Source of the DNA: Lysinibacillus sp. ZYM-1
GTDB lineage: Bacteria; Bacillota; Bacilli; Bacillales_A; Planococcaceae
Length of the DNA stretch: 64,000 bases
Direction: 5' to 3'
Assembly: GCF_001308875.1 (NCBI RefSeq)
Contig: NZ_KQ465108.1
Span: 124,001 to 188,000 of the forward strand
The notes under the pieces: model-generated
The model's input: only the letters and a program-made list of their open reading frames with translations
The model's database searches: none
Told to the model about the DNA's origin: nothing
Shown here: positions 52,749 through 62,644 of the stretch, piece after piece
How the letters are laid out: each line of letters starts with the position of its first letter
Numbering within the stretch: the stretch's first letter is position 1
Translations under genes and position numbers: made by a program

Positions 52749-53951
52749 ATGGAATATATACAAAAGGGGACGAAGTCATTTCACAAAGCTAATTGGGCTT
52801 TGTTTTTAGCAGGCTTTATTACGTTTGCAAATTTATATAGTACGCAACCATTATTGCCAACTTTCGCAGAAGTGTTCAAAGTATCGCCAGCGGTTGCTAG
52901 TTTATCTCTCTCTGTAACTACCTTTGCTTTAGCGTTGAGTTTAGTCATTGTTGGTTCATTATCAGAGGCATGGGGCAGGAAATCGTTAATGACCATTTCT
53001 ATTTTTGCTGCTTCTATCTTTACACTTGCACTAGCATTTTCTCCAAATTTTGAATCAATAATTGTGCTACGTGTTCTGCAGGGTATTGTTTTTGCGGGAT
53101 TACCTGCCATCGCTATGGCCTATTTGGGAGAAGAAATGGAGCCATCAAGTTTAGGGGTTGCCATGGGTTTATATATCAGTGGAAATTGAGTAGGGGGGCT
53201 TAGTGGCCGAGTGATTATCGGTACATTAACAGACCACTATAATTGGCATATAGGAATGATTGTATTAGGGGGAATTAGCTTACTTGTAAGTGTGTTATTC
53301 GTCTGGATGCTCCCAGGCTCAAAACATTTTAGTCCCCGGCCATTACAAATAAAAGCATTAACGAAAACCCTTTTTCAACATATGAAGGACCCTTCGATGC
53401 TGTGTCTATATGGAATTAGCTTTGTTTTAATGGGGAGCTTTGTCACGCTTTATAACTATATAGGCTTTAAATTAATGGCACCTCCCTATAATCTGAGTGC
53501 AACAATTGTTGGCTGGATTTTTGTTATTTACTTAGTTGGTACGTTTAGCTCAGCGTGGTTCGGCAGTTTAGCTGATCGTTATGGGCGACAACGAATGCTA
53601 TTACTGGCGATTGCCATTATGTTAGTTGGTGCCATTTTGACGCTCAATGATCTACTTTCTTTAAAAATAATTGGAATTACGGTTTTTACCTTTGGCTTTT
53701 TTGCAGCGCATTCAATTGCTAGTGGTTGGGTGAGCAAGCGGGCATCTCACGATAAAGCACAAGCGTCATCCCTCTATTTATTTTTTTATTATTTTGGCTC
53801 TAGTGTAGGAGGAACTGTAGGTGGGGTATTTTGGATGAAATATGGCTGGATAGGTGTGATAACGATGATTGCCGTATTTTTATTGATTGCTTGTGTCCTA
53901 TCATTCTTATTAAAGACAATCATTGCTAAACAAAAAATTGTAACTACTTAA
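52749..53951 (+). pseudogene. MFS transporter interrupted by an in-frame TGA
   Basis: From the ATG at 52749 (AAGGAGAG upstream) the frame encodes an MFS exporter, with FITFANLYSTQPLLPTFAE near the start and SEAWGRKSLM as the loop-2/3 motif. A TGA at 53187-53189 stops it at codon 147, after LGVAMGLYISGN. The same frame continues without shift as VGGLSGRVIIGTLTDHYNWH to 53951 (400 codons in all). The gene is otherwise intact, so it is a very recent nonsense mutation or a sequencing error. Family: AraJ/YnfM-like MFS. Confidence 0.88.
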
Positions 53952-53968
53952 TGATGTGAGGTGTTGTT

Positions 53969-54697
53969 TTGCTAGAATTAGCCTTTTATTTTTTTATTAT
54001 ACTAACTGCAGCCATTTTGCAAACAAGTACTGGATTTGGCTTCTCTATTATGGCTACACCGTTTTTATTGTTGCTTTTTTCACCACAACAAGCGATGCAA
54101 TTGAATATAATACTATCCCTTGTTATTTCATTTTCGTTGCTATGGAAGGTTAAAAAGGATATTGAGTTCGCGTTGCTCAAAAAGGTAATGATAGGAAGTG
54201 TTGTAGGGGCACCTTTTGGTAGTCTGTTATTTGCTTACGTGGATGTTACAACATTTAAATTGATCATAGCGGTCCTTTTAATCGGGTTAACGATTGTGCT
54301 CATGAAAAACCTCTCCATTCAACAAACAAATAGAAGAGATTATGGTGTTGGCTTTATTTCAGGAATATTCACCACGAGTATTGGGATGGCTGGACCTCCA
54401 CTGCTCCTATATTTTGCTAGCACGCACAAAAGGAAAGAAACGATTAGGGCAACATCACTTGCTTATTATATTTTTATTTATCTGATTAGCTTACTATCTC
54501 AACTAACGATCGAAGGTACTAATAAAACCGTTTGGCTCTATAGTTTGTATGCCTTGCCAATTGTTTTGATCGGTCTTATTTTAGGACAAAGGTTATTTAA
54601 AAAGCTCAATCAAAAGTTATTCCTACAATTTATTTATTTTCTATTAGTAGCTGCAGGTCTTATGCTTCTTATACAATCCATTTGGGCATTGCTATAA
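53969..54697 (+). CDS. sulfite exporter TauE/SafE family protein
   Basis: The 242-aa protein starts at TTG with GAGGTG upstream. It has about seven or eight hydrophobic segments and the duplicated family motifs. FIILTAAILQTSTGFGFSIMA opens half one and GFISGIFTTSIGMAGPPLLLYF half two. The family exports or imports sulfur-containing anions; the substrate is not determinable. It lies 18 nt after the broken MFS gene and may have been its partner. Confidence 0.88.
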   Translation: MLELAFYFFIILTAAILQTSTGFGFSIMATPFLLLLFSPQQAMQLNIILSLVISFSLLWKVKKDIEFALLKKVMIGSVVGAPFGSLLFAYVDVTTFKLIIAVLLIGLTIVLMKNLSIQQTNRRDYGVGFISGIFTTSIGMAGPPLLLYFASTHKRKETIRATSLAYYIFIYLISLLSQLTIEGTNKTVWLYSLYALPIVLIGLILGQRLFKKLNQKLFLQFIYFLLVAAGLMLLIQSIWALL

Positions 54698-54704
54698 ACG
54701 ATAA

Positions 54705-54740
54705 AAAGTATGGAAGAGAGCTAGTCTTCCATACTTTTTT
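54705..54740. terminator. bidirectional terminator
   Basis: AAAGTATGGAAGA and TCTTCCATACTTT pair over 7 nt, with T-runs, between converging genes. Confidence 0.88.
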
Positions 54741-54741
54741 A

Positions 54742-55524
54742 TTAACCCATAATATTGTAGCCAGCGTCGATGTAAATAGTTTCTCCAGTGACACCACGTG
54801 ATAGATGAGAGAGCATAACAATTGTCATATCGGCAACTTCATCTTGTTGAACATTACGTTTTAATGGAGCCGTTTCCTCGATTTTGTGTAAAATTGTGTT
54901 AAAGGAAGGGACACCTTTTGCGGCAAGTGTACGAATAGCACCAGCTGAAATGGCATTTACACGAATGTTATCTTGACCGATATCAGCAGCAAGGTAGCGC
55001 ATAGAAGCTTCTAATGCAGCCTTTGCTACGCCCATCACATTGTAACCATCAAGCACTCGTTCCGCACCTAAGTAACTCATTGTGACAATTGAGCCACCCT
55101 CTGTCATATACGGATGAGCTGCTTTTGCTGTGGAAATTAGAGAATAGGCACTTGTATCTTGTGCGAATGCATAGCCTTCACGCGTTGTTTCTAGGAAGCG
55201 ATTGTGTAAATCTTCTGCATGAGCAAAAGCTACTGAGTGGACAATACCATGAATAACGCCAACCTTTGAGCCAATTTCTTCGAAAGCTGCTTTTGTACTG
55301 TCATCACTGTTAACATCACATTGAACAACAAGGGAATCAGATTGTCCAACATTGTCTAATTGCTTTTGTAACTTTTTCAATGAGCGTTCTTGGCGATAAG
55401 TGAAAATAACATTTGCGCCTACATCAAATAAACGTTTTGCAATGCCCCATGCGATACTACGATCATTCGCCACACCCATGACAACAATATTCTTATCTTT
55501 TAATTGTAATAAATTATCCATCAT
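54742..55524 (-). CDS. fabI: enoyl-ACP reductase (NADH) FabI
   Basis: The 260-aa SDR-family enzyme catalyses the last reduction in each fatty acid elongation cycle. The nucleotide-binding segment is VVMGVANDRSIAWGIA. The catalytic Tyr-x6-Lys is seen in YNVMGVAK, and the substrate-binding region is NAISAGAIRTLAAKGV. It is FabI-type, with no FabL-like features. AAAGGAG precedes tandem ATGs at 55524 and 55521. A FapR operator lies just upstream. Confidence 0.95.
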   Translation of the reverse strand: MMDNLLQLKDKNIVVMGVANDRSIAWGIAKRLFDVGANVIFTYRQERSLKKLQKQLDNVGQSDSLVVQCDVNSDDSTKAAFEEIGSKVGVIHGIVHSVAFAHAEDLHNRFLETTREGYAFAQDTSAYSLISTAKAAHPYMTEGGSIVTMSYLGAERVLDGYNVMGVAKAALEASMRYLAADIGQDNIRVNAISAGAIRTLAAKGVPSFNTILHKIEETAPLKRNVQQDEVADMTIVMLSHLSRGVTGETIYIDAGYNIMG

Positions 55525-55558
55525 TATGAAGAACTCCTTTGTGAGATAATATCTGTTA

Positions 55559-55575
55559 TTAGTACCAACTACTAA
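55559..55575. promoter_or_regulatory. FapR operator upstream of fabI
   Basis: TTAGTACCAACTACTAA is an exact TTAGTA-N5-TACTAA, the FapR consensus. FapR represses fatty-acid synthesis genes and is released by malonyl-CoA. Confidence 0.9.
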
Positions 55576-55627
55576 AATCTTATCATACATAAAAAACTGT
55601 TGCAATAGAGTAGCCGTTTATCAAGCA

Positions 55628-55660
55628 AAAAAAATTCATCTCTTACAGTGAGAGACGAAT
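55628..55660 (-). terminator. terminator downstream of the 197-aa hypothetical gene
   Basis: On the minus strand an imperfect stem (ATTCGTCTCT / AGAGATGAAT) is followed by TTTTTTTT. Confidence 0.7.
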
Positions 55661-55671
55661 TAAACGGTGTA

Positions 55672-56265
55672 CTATTTAGCTACATAATCTTCATACATAT
55701 CTACTGCCCGATAAACAGCACTATTTATAGTGATTCTAAAGCAATTTTGGCTACGAATTGTGTGGGCAAGAATTTTGATGGCTCTTGTTTGATCTCTATG
55801 GAAGGGAGTGGTGTCCGTTTGAAAATCATCATCTAAATAAGCAAGAAAATAAGGTTTCTCCTCTTGAGGGTCTAATAAATCAGCCTCAGTACTTTTTTCA
55901 ACGGTCTTATAAACCCATAAATCGATTGCATTCCCTAATTGAAACGCAGCGAAGTATAGAAAATCATCATTATCACAATGAATCATTTTTTGAATTATTT
56001 GAATTTTTTTAAGCTCATCCAGCAAAAATGTATTGATAGAGTAGTAAATGGCTTTAGAAGGATTGAGAATGAGTTCATCGGTATGATGAGATTTTAAAAA
56101 AACCCAACTATTTAGAACGATGGCCCATGAATCCAGTGTATTCAAACATTTCGCATAAACCTGTGGGAAAATCATTTGCCATTTTGCAGCAAGATTTTTA
56201 AATTGAACCATATGGTCTTGATCGATATGAAATAAACTATGCTCTACTTGTAACTGCTCAAACAT
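55672..56265 (-). CDS. hypothetical protein (197 aa)
   Basis: The protein begins MFEQLQVEHSLFHIDQDHMV and is mostly helical, with no membrane segment or known motif. Three consecutive ATGs (56271, 56268, 56265) lie behind a GGAGG. The last is best spaced. I do not recognise the family. It stands between fabI and ferredoxin as a single gene with its own terminator. Confidence 0.65.
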   Translation of the reverse strand: MFEQLQVEHSLFHIDQDHMVQFKNLAAKWQMIFPQVYAKCLNTLDSWAIVLNSWVFLKSHHTDELILNPSKAIYYSINTFLLDELKKIQIIQKMIHCDNDDFLYFAAFQLGNAIDLWVYKTVEKSTEADLLDPQEEKPYFLAYLDDDFQTDTTPFHRDQTRAIKILAHTIRSQNCFRITINSAVYRAVDMYEDYVAK

Positions 56266-56400
56266 CATCATTCCTCCAATAGATTGGTATGTATAGAAAA
56301 GAGCCATATGATTGATCGTCTTGATGCAAAAGTTAGCAATATATTTCAGGTATTAAGAAGGCACCCATTGAAGGATGCCTTAGTACATACAAATTGAAGA

Positions 56401-57784
<1,384 letters not shown>

Positions 57785-59227
57785 ATGGAACTGGAAGAAC
57801 TATTGTACAAACATTTTGGTTACTCATCATTTCGACCAGGACAACGAGAAGTCATTGAAGCTATACTACAAGAGAAAGATGTTATGGCCTTATTGCCAAC
57901 AGGAATGGGGAAATCACTTTGCTATCAGCTCCCAGCTTACATTTTACAAAAGCCTGTGCTGATTGTTTCTCCCTTGCTTTCTTTAATGCAAGATCAAGTA
58001 GAAGAATTGAAACGTTTTGGGGAAAAGAGGGTTGTCGCTTTAAATTCCTTTTTATCCATCACAGAAAAACGCAATGTGTTACATTATTTAGAGCAATACC
58101 GTTTTATTTTTACCTCGCCAGAGATGCTACTACAACAGCAGGTGCAAGAGAAACTAGCGCAAATGAAGTTAGGCTTAATTGTAGTGGACGAGGCGCATTG
58201 TATTTCGCAATGGGGCTTTGATTTTCGACCAGATTATTTACGTATAGGTGAGTGGCTATCAAGGCTAAATCGCCCGCCATTGTTAGCACTATCTGCTACT
58301 GCAACGAGTAAGGTCAAGCAAGATATTCGGGAAACATTATCGTTACAGGCACCATTTGAATTTATGTATAATGTTGATCGGCCAAATATTCATTTAGGAC
58401 GTATAGTTCTAGGGGATAAGGCAGATAAAGCAAGTTGGCTTATGCGCTATGTCAAAGAAACTGCTGGCCCAGGTATATTGTATGTTTCCTCTCGCAAACG
58501 AGCGCAACAGTATAGTGAGGCGTTTTTACAAGCTGGTATTCGCACTGCAGCGTATCATGCAGGCTATGGTGCTGAGGATCGCCAATTTATTCAGCAGCAG
58601 TTTATAGATGGCGAATTGGATTGGATAGTGGCAACGAATGCTTTTGGTATGGGGATCAATAAACAAGATATACGTCAGGTCATTCATGAATCAATGCCTG
58701 CTAATATCGCAAATTATATGCAAGAGATTGGTCGAGCAGGTCGAGATGGTGAGTCTGCGCTTGCCATTTTACTCTATAGTGATGGTGATGAAGAACTGGC
58801 GAAGTTTGTTGTCACAGGTGATCTTCCGACGCCACAGCATGTTGATCGCTATCAAGAGCTACTTTCCCAGCAGGTACTACCAGCACAGATGTTGAAAAAT
58901 GGGGAATTGGGTGAGACGGCATTTCGTGTGTTGGACTATTGGATGCAACAAGAAACTACGGAGCAAGTAAGGGCTCGGCTAAATCATTTAGCCCTAGAAA
59001 AATACCGTGCAGTCGATGAAATGTTAAAGATTATACAGACAAAAGACTGTATTCGTGAACATCTTGTCGGGTATTTTGGGCAAAAATTGCAGAAAAAACC
59101 GGAAAACTGTTGTGAAAATTGTGGAATCCATTATGATGAAATCAAGAAAGTACGCTTAAACGAAGAGAAAAAAATAGAAATGGTTTTGTGGGAAAGTCGA
59201 TTACAGCAACTTTTATTGGGTAATTAG
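57785..59227 (+). CDS. RecQ-type ATP-dependent DNA helicase (RecS-like)
   Basis: The 480-aa SF2 helicase has Walker A LLPTGMGKSLCYQLP (about residues 35-50), DEAH box VVDEAHCISQWGFDFRPDY, SATATSKV (motif III) and motif VI GRAGRDGES. The C-terminal zinc-binding Cys cluster (ENCCENCGIHYDE) is present. Winged-helix and HRDC domains seem reduced or absent, which fits the short RecS-type. It acts in DNA repair and fork processing. Confidence 0.92.
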   Translation: MELEELLYKHFGYSSFRPGQREVIEAILQEKDVMALLPTGMGKSLCYQLPAYILQKPVLIVSPLLSLMQDQVEELKRFGEKRVVALNSFLSITEKRNVLHYLEQYRFIFTSPEMLLQQQVQEKLAQMKLGLIVVDEAHCISQWGFDFRPDYLRIGEWLSRLNRPPLLALSATATSKVKQDIRETLSLQAPFEFMYNVDRPNIHLGRIVLGDKADKASWLMRYVKETAGPGILYVSSRKRAQQYSEAFLQAGIRTAAYHAGYGAEDRQFIQQQFIDGELDWIVATNAFGMGINKQDIRQVIHESMPANIANYMQEIGRAGRDGESALAILLYSDGDEELAKFVVTGDLPTPQHVDRYQELLSQQVLPAQMLKNGELGETAFRVLDYWMQQETTEQVRARLNHLALEKYRAVDEMLKIIQTKDCIREHLVGYFGQKLQKKPENCCENCGIHYDEIKKVRLNEEKKIEMVLWESRLQQLLLGN

Positions 59228-59313
59228 ACTAAAACTGACGGTCATTTACTTTTTTCGTAAAATTCGTCATAATAGAATGAAAGAAAGCGTAGTAAGGTTT
59301 GGGGGAAAGACGA

Positions 59314-60042
59314 ATGAGTAAAGAAGATTATCGCGATAAAATAGAAGAGCATCGTCAATCATTTGAAGATGAGCAAAACGAACAGCAAACCTTGTCGAGA
59401 GTTTCCAGAATGAATAAAGATGGGAATAAAAATAAAAAGCCAAAAAATACAAAACGGAAAACACCGTTAATGACGATACTTTTTGTTATTTTTATCCTTA
59501 TTCCATTAACTGTTCTTGTTTATTTTTGGAAGTTTTACGAACCTGGGAAAACAATAGAGCAAGCTGAGAAGGATTCAGCTGAACAGGTCGTCGAAATAGA
59601 TCCTTCAGAGGCATCACCGTCTGATAAAGACAAAAATAAAGACAAAGGCGATCAAGCGGATCAGAAATCAGATGATTCATCTCAAAAAGATGCTGAAAAA
59701 GTAGCGGCTGATCAAAAAGCTGCTGAAGAAACGAAAAAAGCACAAGAGGCTAAAAAGGCAGAAGACGCAAGAAAGGCAGAAGAAGCACGCAAAGCCGAGG
59801 AAGCAAGAATAGCTCAACAACAAGCTGAGGCTGCAAAAAAAGCAGAAGAGGCTAGAAAAGCTGAAGAAGCAAAACTAAATGCTAAAGCAAGTACACATAC
59901 TGTCCAAGCAAATGAGAACTTATTCCGAATTGCATTAAATCATTATGGAGATGGCAGTGAAGCGACTTTAGCTAAAATTCGTGCTGCCAATGGCATGTCT
60001 TCAAACACCGTTATGGTCGGGCAAGTAATTAAACTTCCTTAA
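59314..60042 (+). CDS. LysM domain membrane protein (YpbE-like)
   Basis: The 242-aa protein has a charged cytosolic N-terminus (about 1-55) and one membrane helix (about 55-77). An Asp/Lys-rich linker and a long Ala/Glu/Lys coiled region with EARKAEEA repeats follow. A C-terminal LysM domain ends the protein (HTVQANENLFRIALNHYGDG ... MVGQVIKLP). It should bind peptidoglycan outside the membrane. Position after recQ matches B. subtilis ypbE. Confidence 0.9.
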   Translation: MSKEDYRDKIEEHRQSFEDEQNEQQTLSRVSRMNKDGNKNKKPKNTKRKTPLMTILFVIFILIPLTVLVYFWKFYEPGKTIEQAEKDSAEQVVEIDPSEASPSDKDKNKDKGDQADQKSDDSSQKDAEKVAADQKAAEETKKAQEAKKAEDARKAEEARKAEEARIAQQQAEAAKKAEEARKAEEAKLNAKASTHTVQANENLFRIALNHYGDGSEATLAKIRAANGMSSNTVMVGQVIKLP

Positions 60043-60125
60043 TAAGAACCATTTAATGGTCATATAGTTTAACTAGTATAAAATAAAGGACAAACGTTCA
60101 CACCAAAACGTACGTCTGATTTAGT

Positions 60126-60163
60126 AAAAAGGCGATTCTTCATAAGAAACGAATCGTCTTTTT
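60126..60163 (+). terminator. terminator before the phosphoesterase gene
   Basis: AAAAAGGCGATTC pairs with GAATCGTCTTTTT over a 12-nt loop, ending in Ts. Confidence 0.8.
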
Positions 60164-60187
60164 GCTGTCGTAAGGAGAAGTGAGGAA

Positions 60188-60943
60188 ATGCTATATATAG
60201 GGCTATTGCTTTTCGTAGTGGTCGCCTTTCTGCTTTATATGTGGAAGGTGGCGCATGAGAACAATGTTTTACATCACCAGCTACTATTACAAGGAGCACC
60301 AGAAAAGATACGATTATTTTTTATTTCAGATGTTCATTTGCGTAAAGTTAATAAAAAAATGATGGCACAGTTAACAGGTCGCTTTGATGCTGTCATAATT
60401 GGTGGCGATTTAGCAGATAGCCGCACACCAATTCCCCGTATTCATGAAAATTTACAATTACTAACCTCGATTGGCCCCACTTATTTTGTGTGGGGAAATA
60501 ATGACAGAGAAGTGGGAGAAGAGAGGCTGAAGAGCATTTTACAACAGCATCATATTCAAATCATTGTTAATGACGCAATACTACTACCTACGAAAAATCG
60601 CTTCTGGCTTAGTGCAATCGAGGATACAACAATCAAAGAATATAGCATCGAAAAAGCCTTTGCCAAAGTAGGAGAACATGATCTTGTTGTTTTTATTGCA
60701 CATAATCCTGGTGTTTTTTCGAAAGTTCGTGCAAAGTACCGTGCCGATTTAATGATGGGTGGTCACTTACATGGAGGGCAGATTCGGTTTGGCCAATATG
60801 GTGTCCATCCCAATGGTTCTTATCGAGCGCGCGATGGTGTCATGACTTTAGTGAGTAATGGTTATGGTACTACATTATTGCCTATGCGACTTGGTGCAAA
60901 ACCACAATGTCATATTATCGACATTGATATTTCAAGTAAATAA
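60188..60943 (+). CDS. calcineurin-like metallophosphoesterase (YpbG-like)
   Basis: The 251-aa protein has an N-terminal membrane anchor (about 3-20). Metal-binding motifs FISDVHL, IIGGDLADS, WGNNDRE, IAHNPG and MGGHLHGGQ follow in order. It is predicted to face the cytosol or membrane surface and hydrolyse an unknown phosphoester. Context matches B. subtilis ypbG. Confidence 0.88.
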   Translation: MLYIGLLLFVVVAFLLYMWKVAHENNVLHHQLLLQGAPEKIRLFFISDVHLRKVNKKMMAQLTGRFDAVIIGGDLADSRTPIPRIHENLQLLTSIGPTYFVWGNNDREVGEERLKSILQQHHIQIIVNDAILLPTKNRFWLSAIEDTTIKEYSIEKAFAKVGEHDLVVFIAHNPGVFSKVRAKYRADLMMGGHLHGGQIRFGQYGVHPNGSYRARDGVMTLVSNGYGTTLLPMRLGAKPQCHIIDIDISSK

Positions 60944-61056
60944 ACAACCAAAACTTGCTAGAAGGCGTATAATAAAAAGATATCGTCTATTCTATGAATA
61001 CACGAAAGCAAGGAACAGCAAATAACGCTGTCCAAATTCGATTGGAGTGTCAAGAA

Positions 61057-62022
61057 ATGCAGCAAGCAGATGCCATTATTGTTGGAGGAGGCCCATGTGG
61101 TTTAGCAGCAGCAATAGCTTTGCAAAATATTGGATTAAAGCCCATAGTGATTGAAAAGGGAAATATCGTAAATGCCATTTATCATTATCCAACACATCAA
61201 ACTTTTTTTAGTACGAGTGAACGATTAGGGATTGGTGATGTGCCATTTATTATTGAAGGACGTAAACCTAAGCGAAATCAAGCCCTTGTATATTATCGAG
61301 AAGTTGTACGATTAAAAAATATTCAAGTGAACCGCTTCGAAAAAGTGCAAAGTGTCGTGAAACATAATCATATGTTTACAGTTACATCAGATAAGGATTG
61401 TTATGAAACGCCTAATGTCATCATTGCAACAGGTTATTATGATCATCCTAATTTCCTAAATATCACAGGTGAACAATTACCGAAAGTTTTCCATTACTTT
61501 AAAGAAGGACATGAATTTTTTGATACAGATGTTCTTGTTATTGGAGGCAAAAATTCGGCTGTGGATGCAGCGTTAGAATTAAATAAAGCGGGTGCTCGCG
61601 TAACAGTTGCCTATCGAGGAAGTGAATACTCTTCAAGTATTAAGCCATGGGTATTACCTGAATTTGAGGGGGTAGTCAAAACGGGAGAAGTCGATATGCA
61701 TTTTAATACAAATGTGTTAGAAATACGTGAGCATGAAGTAGTCTTAGAAATAGATGGCCAGGAAAAGGTCATGAAAAATGATTTTGTTTTTGCTATGACT
61801 GGCTACCATCCTGATCATTCCTTTATCAAAGCCATGGGTGTTGACATTGATGAGGAAACGGGTCGCCCTTATTTTACACCCGAAACGATGGAAACAAATG
61901 TGGAAGGCTTGTTCATTGCAGGTGTGATTGCAGCAGGGAATAATGCCAACGAAATTTTTATTGAAAACGGGCGTTTCCATGGGGAATGTATCGCTCAAAC
62001 TATTGCTCAAAGAAAAGAATAG
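61057..62022 (+). CDS. YpdA family bacillithiol disulfide reductase (Bdr)
   Basis: The 321-aa FAD/NAD(P)-dependent oxidoreductase has an FAD-binding GGGPCGLAAAIAL with the YpdA-type Cys. IEKGNIVNAIYHYPTHQTFFS and the NADPH-binding VIGGKNSAVDAALEL follow, and NNANEIFIENGRFHG lies near the end. YpdA enzymes reduce bacillithiol disulfide or bacillithiolated proteins. Start at 61057 has GGAGTG 8 nt upstream and matches family length. The upstream ATG at 60994 would add 21 unrelated residues. Confidence 0.9.
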   Translation: MQQADAIIVGGGPCGLAAAIALQNIGLKPIVIEKGNIVNAIYHYPTHQTFFSTSERLGIGDVPFIIEGRKPKRNQALVYYREVVRLKNIQVNRFEKVQSVVKHNHMFTVTSDKDCYETPNVIIATGYYDHPNFLNITGEQLPKVFHYFKEGHEFFDTDVLVIGGKNSAVDAALELNKAGARVTVAYRGSEYSSSIKPWVLPEFEGVVKTGEVDMHFNTNVLEIREHEVVLEIDGQEKVMKNDFVFAMTGYHPDHSFIKAMGVDIDEETGRPYFTPETMETNVEGLFIAGVIAAGNNANEIFIENGRFHGECIAQTIAQRKE

Positions 62023-62027
62023 TGGTG

Positions 62028-62062
62028 AGGCTGTATAGGCATGTTGCTTATACAGCCTTTTT
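62028..62062 (+). terminator. intrinsic terminator after the ypdA-like gene
   Basis: AGGCTGTATA and TATACAGCCT pair over 11 nt, followed by TTTT. Confidence 0.82.
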
Positions 62063-62079
62063 AGCAAGGAGGAATATTA

Positions 62080-62640
62080 TTGATTGGTTTGTACTGGCTC
62101 TTCAGTTATATAATAGGAAACTTCATGACAGCATTTTTCGTTGGAAAGATATACGGTGTCAACTTGCAGGAAGAGCGTAGTAAAAATTTAGGCGCGCGTA
62201 ATGCAGGAAGTGTTCTTGGTAAAGCAGCCTTTCTTGGGACATTTCTAGGAGATGCCATGAAAGGTGTGCTAGTGGTCGGCTTAGGGCGTTTGTGGCATCT
62301 TGAAGAATGGGTCATTGTTAGTGGAGCAGCCTGGGTGATTGCAGGTCATTTATTTCCTGTATGGCTGAAATTTAAGGGTGGAAAAGGTGTCGCCACTTTT
62401 ATTGGGGTTGGTCTCGCTCTCTCACCATGCTTGTTCTTATGGATGATTGTTGGAACAGCGGCCGCGCTTGTTTTGACAAGGAGCTTAACATTAGGCATGG
62501 TCGGTGGTTTTATTGTTTATGTGGGCGCCATCATACAAGCGGGAGAATTAGAGCTCTATGCTTTTCTGATCATTGCAATCATGTGTATGCTCATGAGGCA
62601 TATGTCTAATATTAGGGAGTCATGGAAAAGAGGGAAGTGA
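62080..62640 (+). CDS. glycerol-3-phosphate acyltransferase PlsY family
   Basis: The 186-aa membrane protein starts at TTG with AAGGAGG upstream. It has five hydrophobic segments and PlsY loops: ERSKNLGARNAGSVLG (loop 1, usually SGNPGATN), LGDAMKGVLVV, and GHLFPVWLKFKGGKGVA (loop 2). PlsY transfers acyl groups from acyl phosphate to glycerol 3-phosphate. The altered first motif suggests a second, divergent paralogue rather than the housekeeping enzyme. Confidence 0.82.
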   Translation: MIGLYWLFSYIIGNFMTAFFVGKIYGVNLQEERSKNLGARNAGSVLGKAAFLGTFLGDAMKGVLVVGLGRLWHLEEWVIVSGAAWVIAGHLFPVWLKFKGGKGVATFIGVGLALSPCLFLWMIVGTAAALVLTRSLTLGMVGGFIVYVGAIIQAGELELYAFLIIAIMCMLMRHMSNIRESWKRGK

Positions 62641-62644
62641 AGAG

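Noticed and set aside
53187-53189. TGA as a selenocysteine codon in the MFS gene
   Set aside because: No hairpin typical of a bacterial SECIS is visible just after it, and MFS transporters are not selenoproteins.
62140-62250. Inactivated PlsY because of the altered first motif
   Set aside because: The GARNAG variant is not enough to call loss; the second loop and membrane layout are intact, so a divergent paralogue is more likely.
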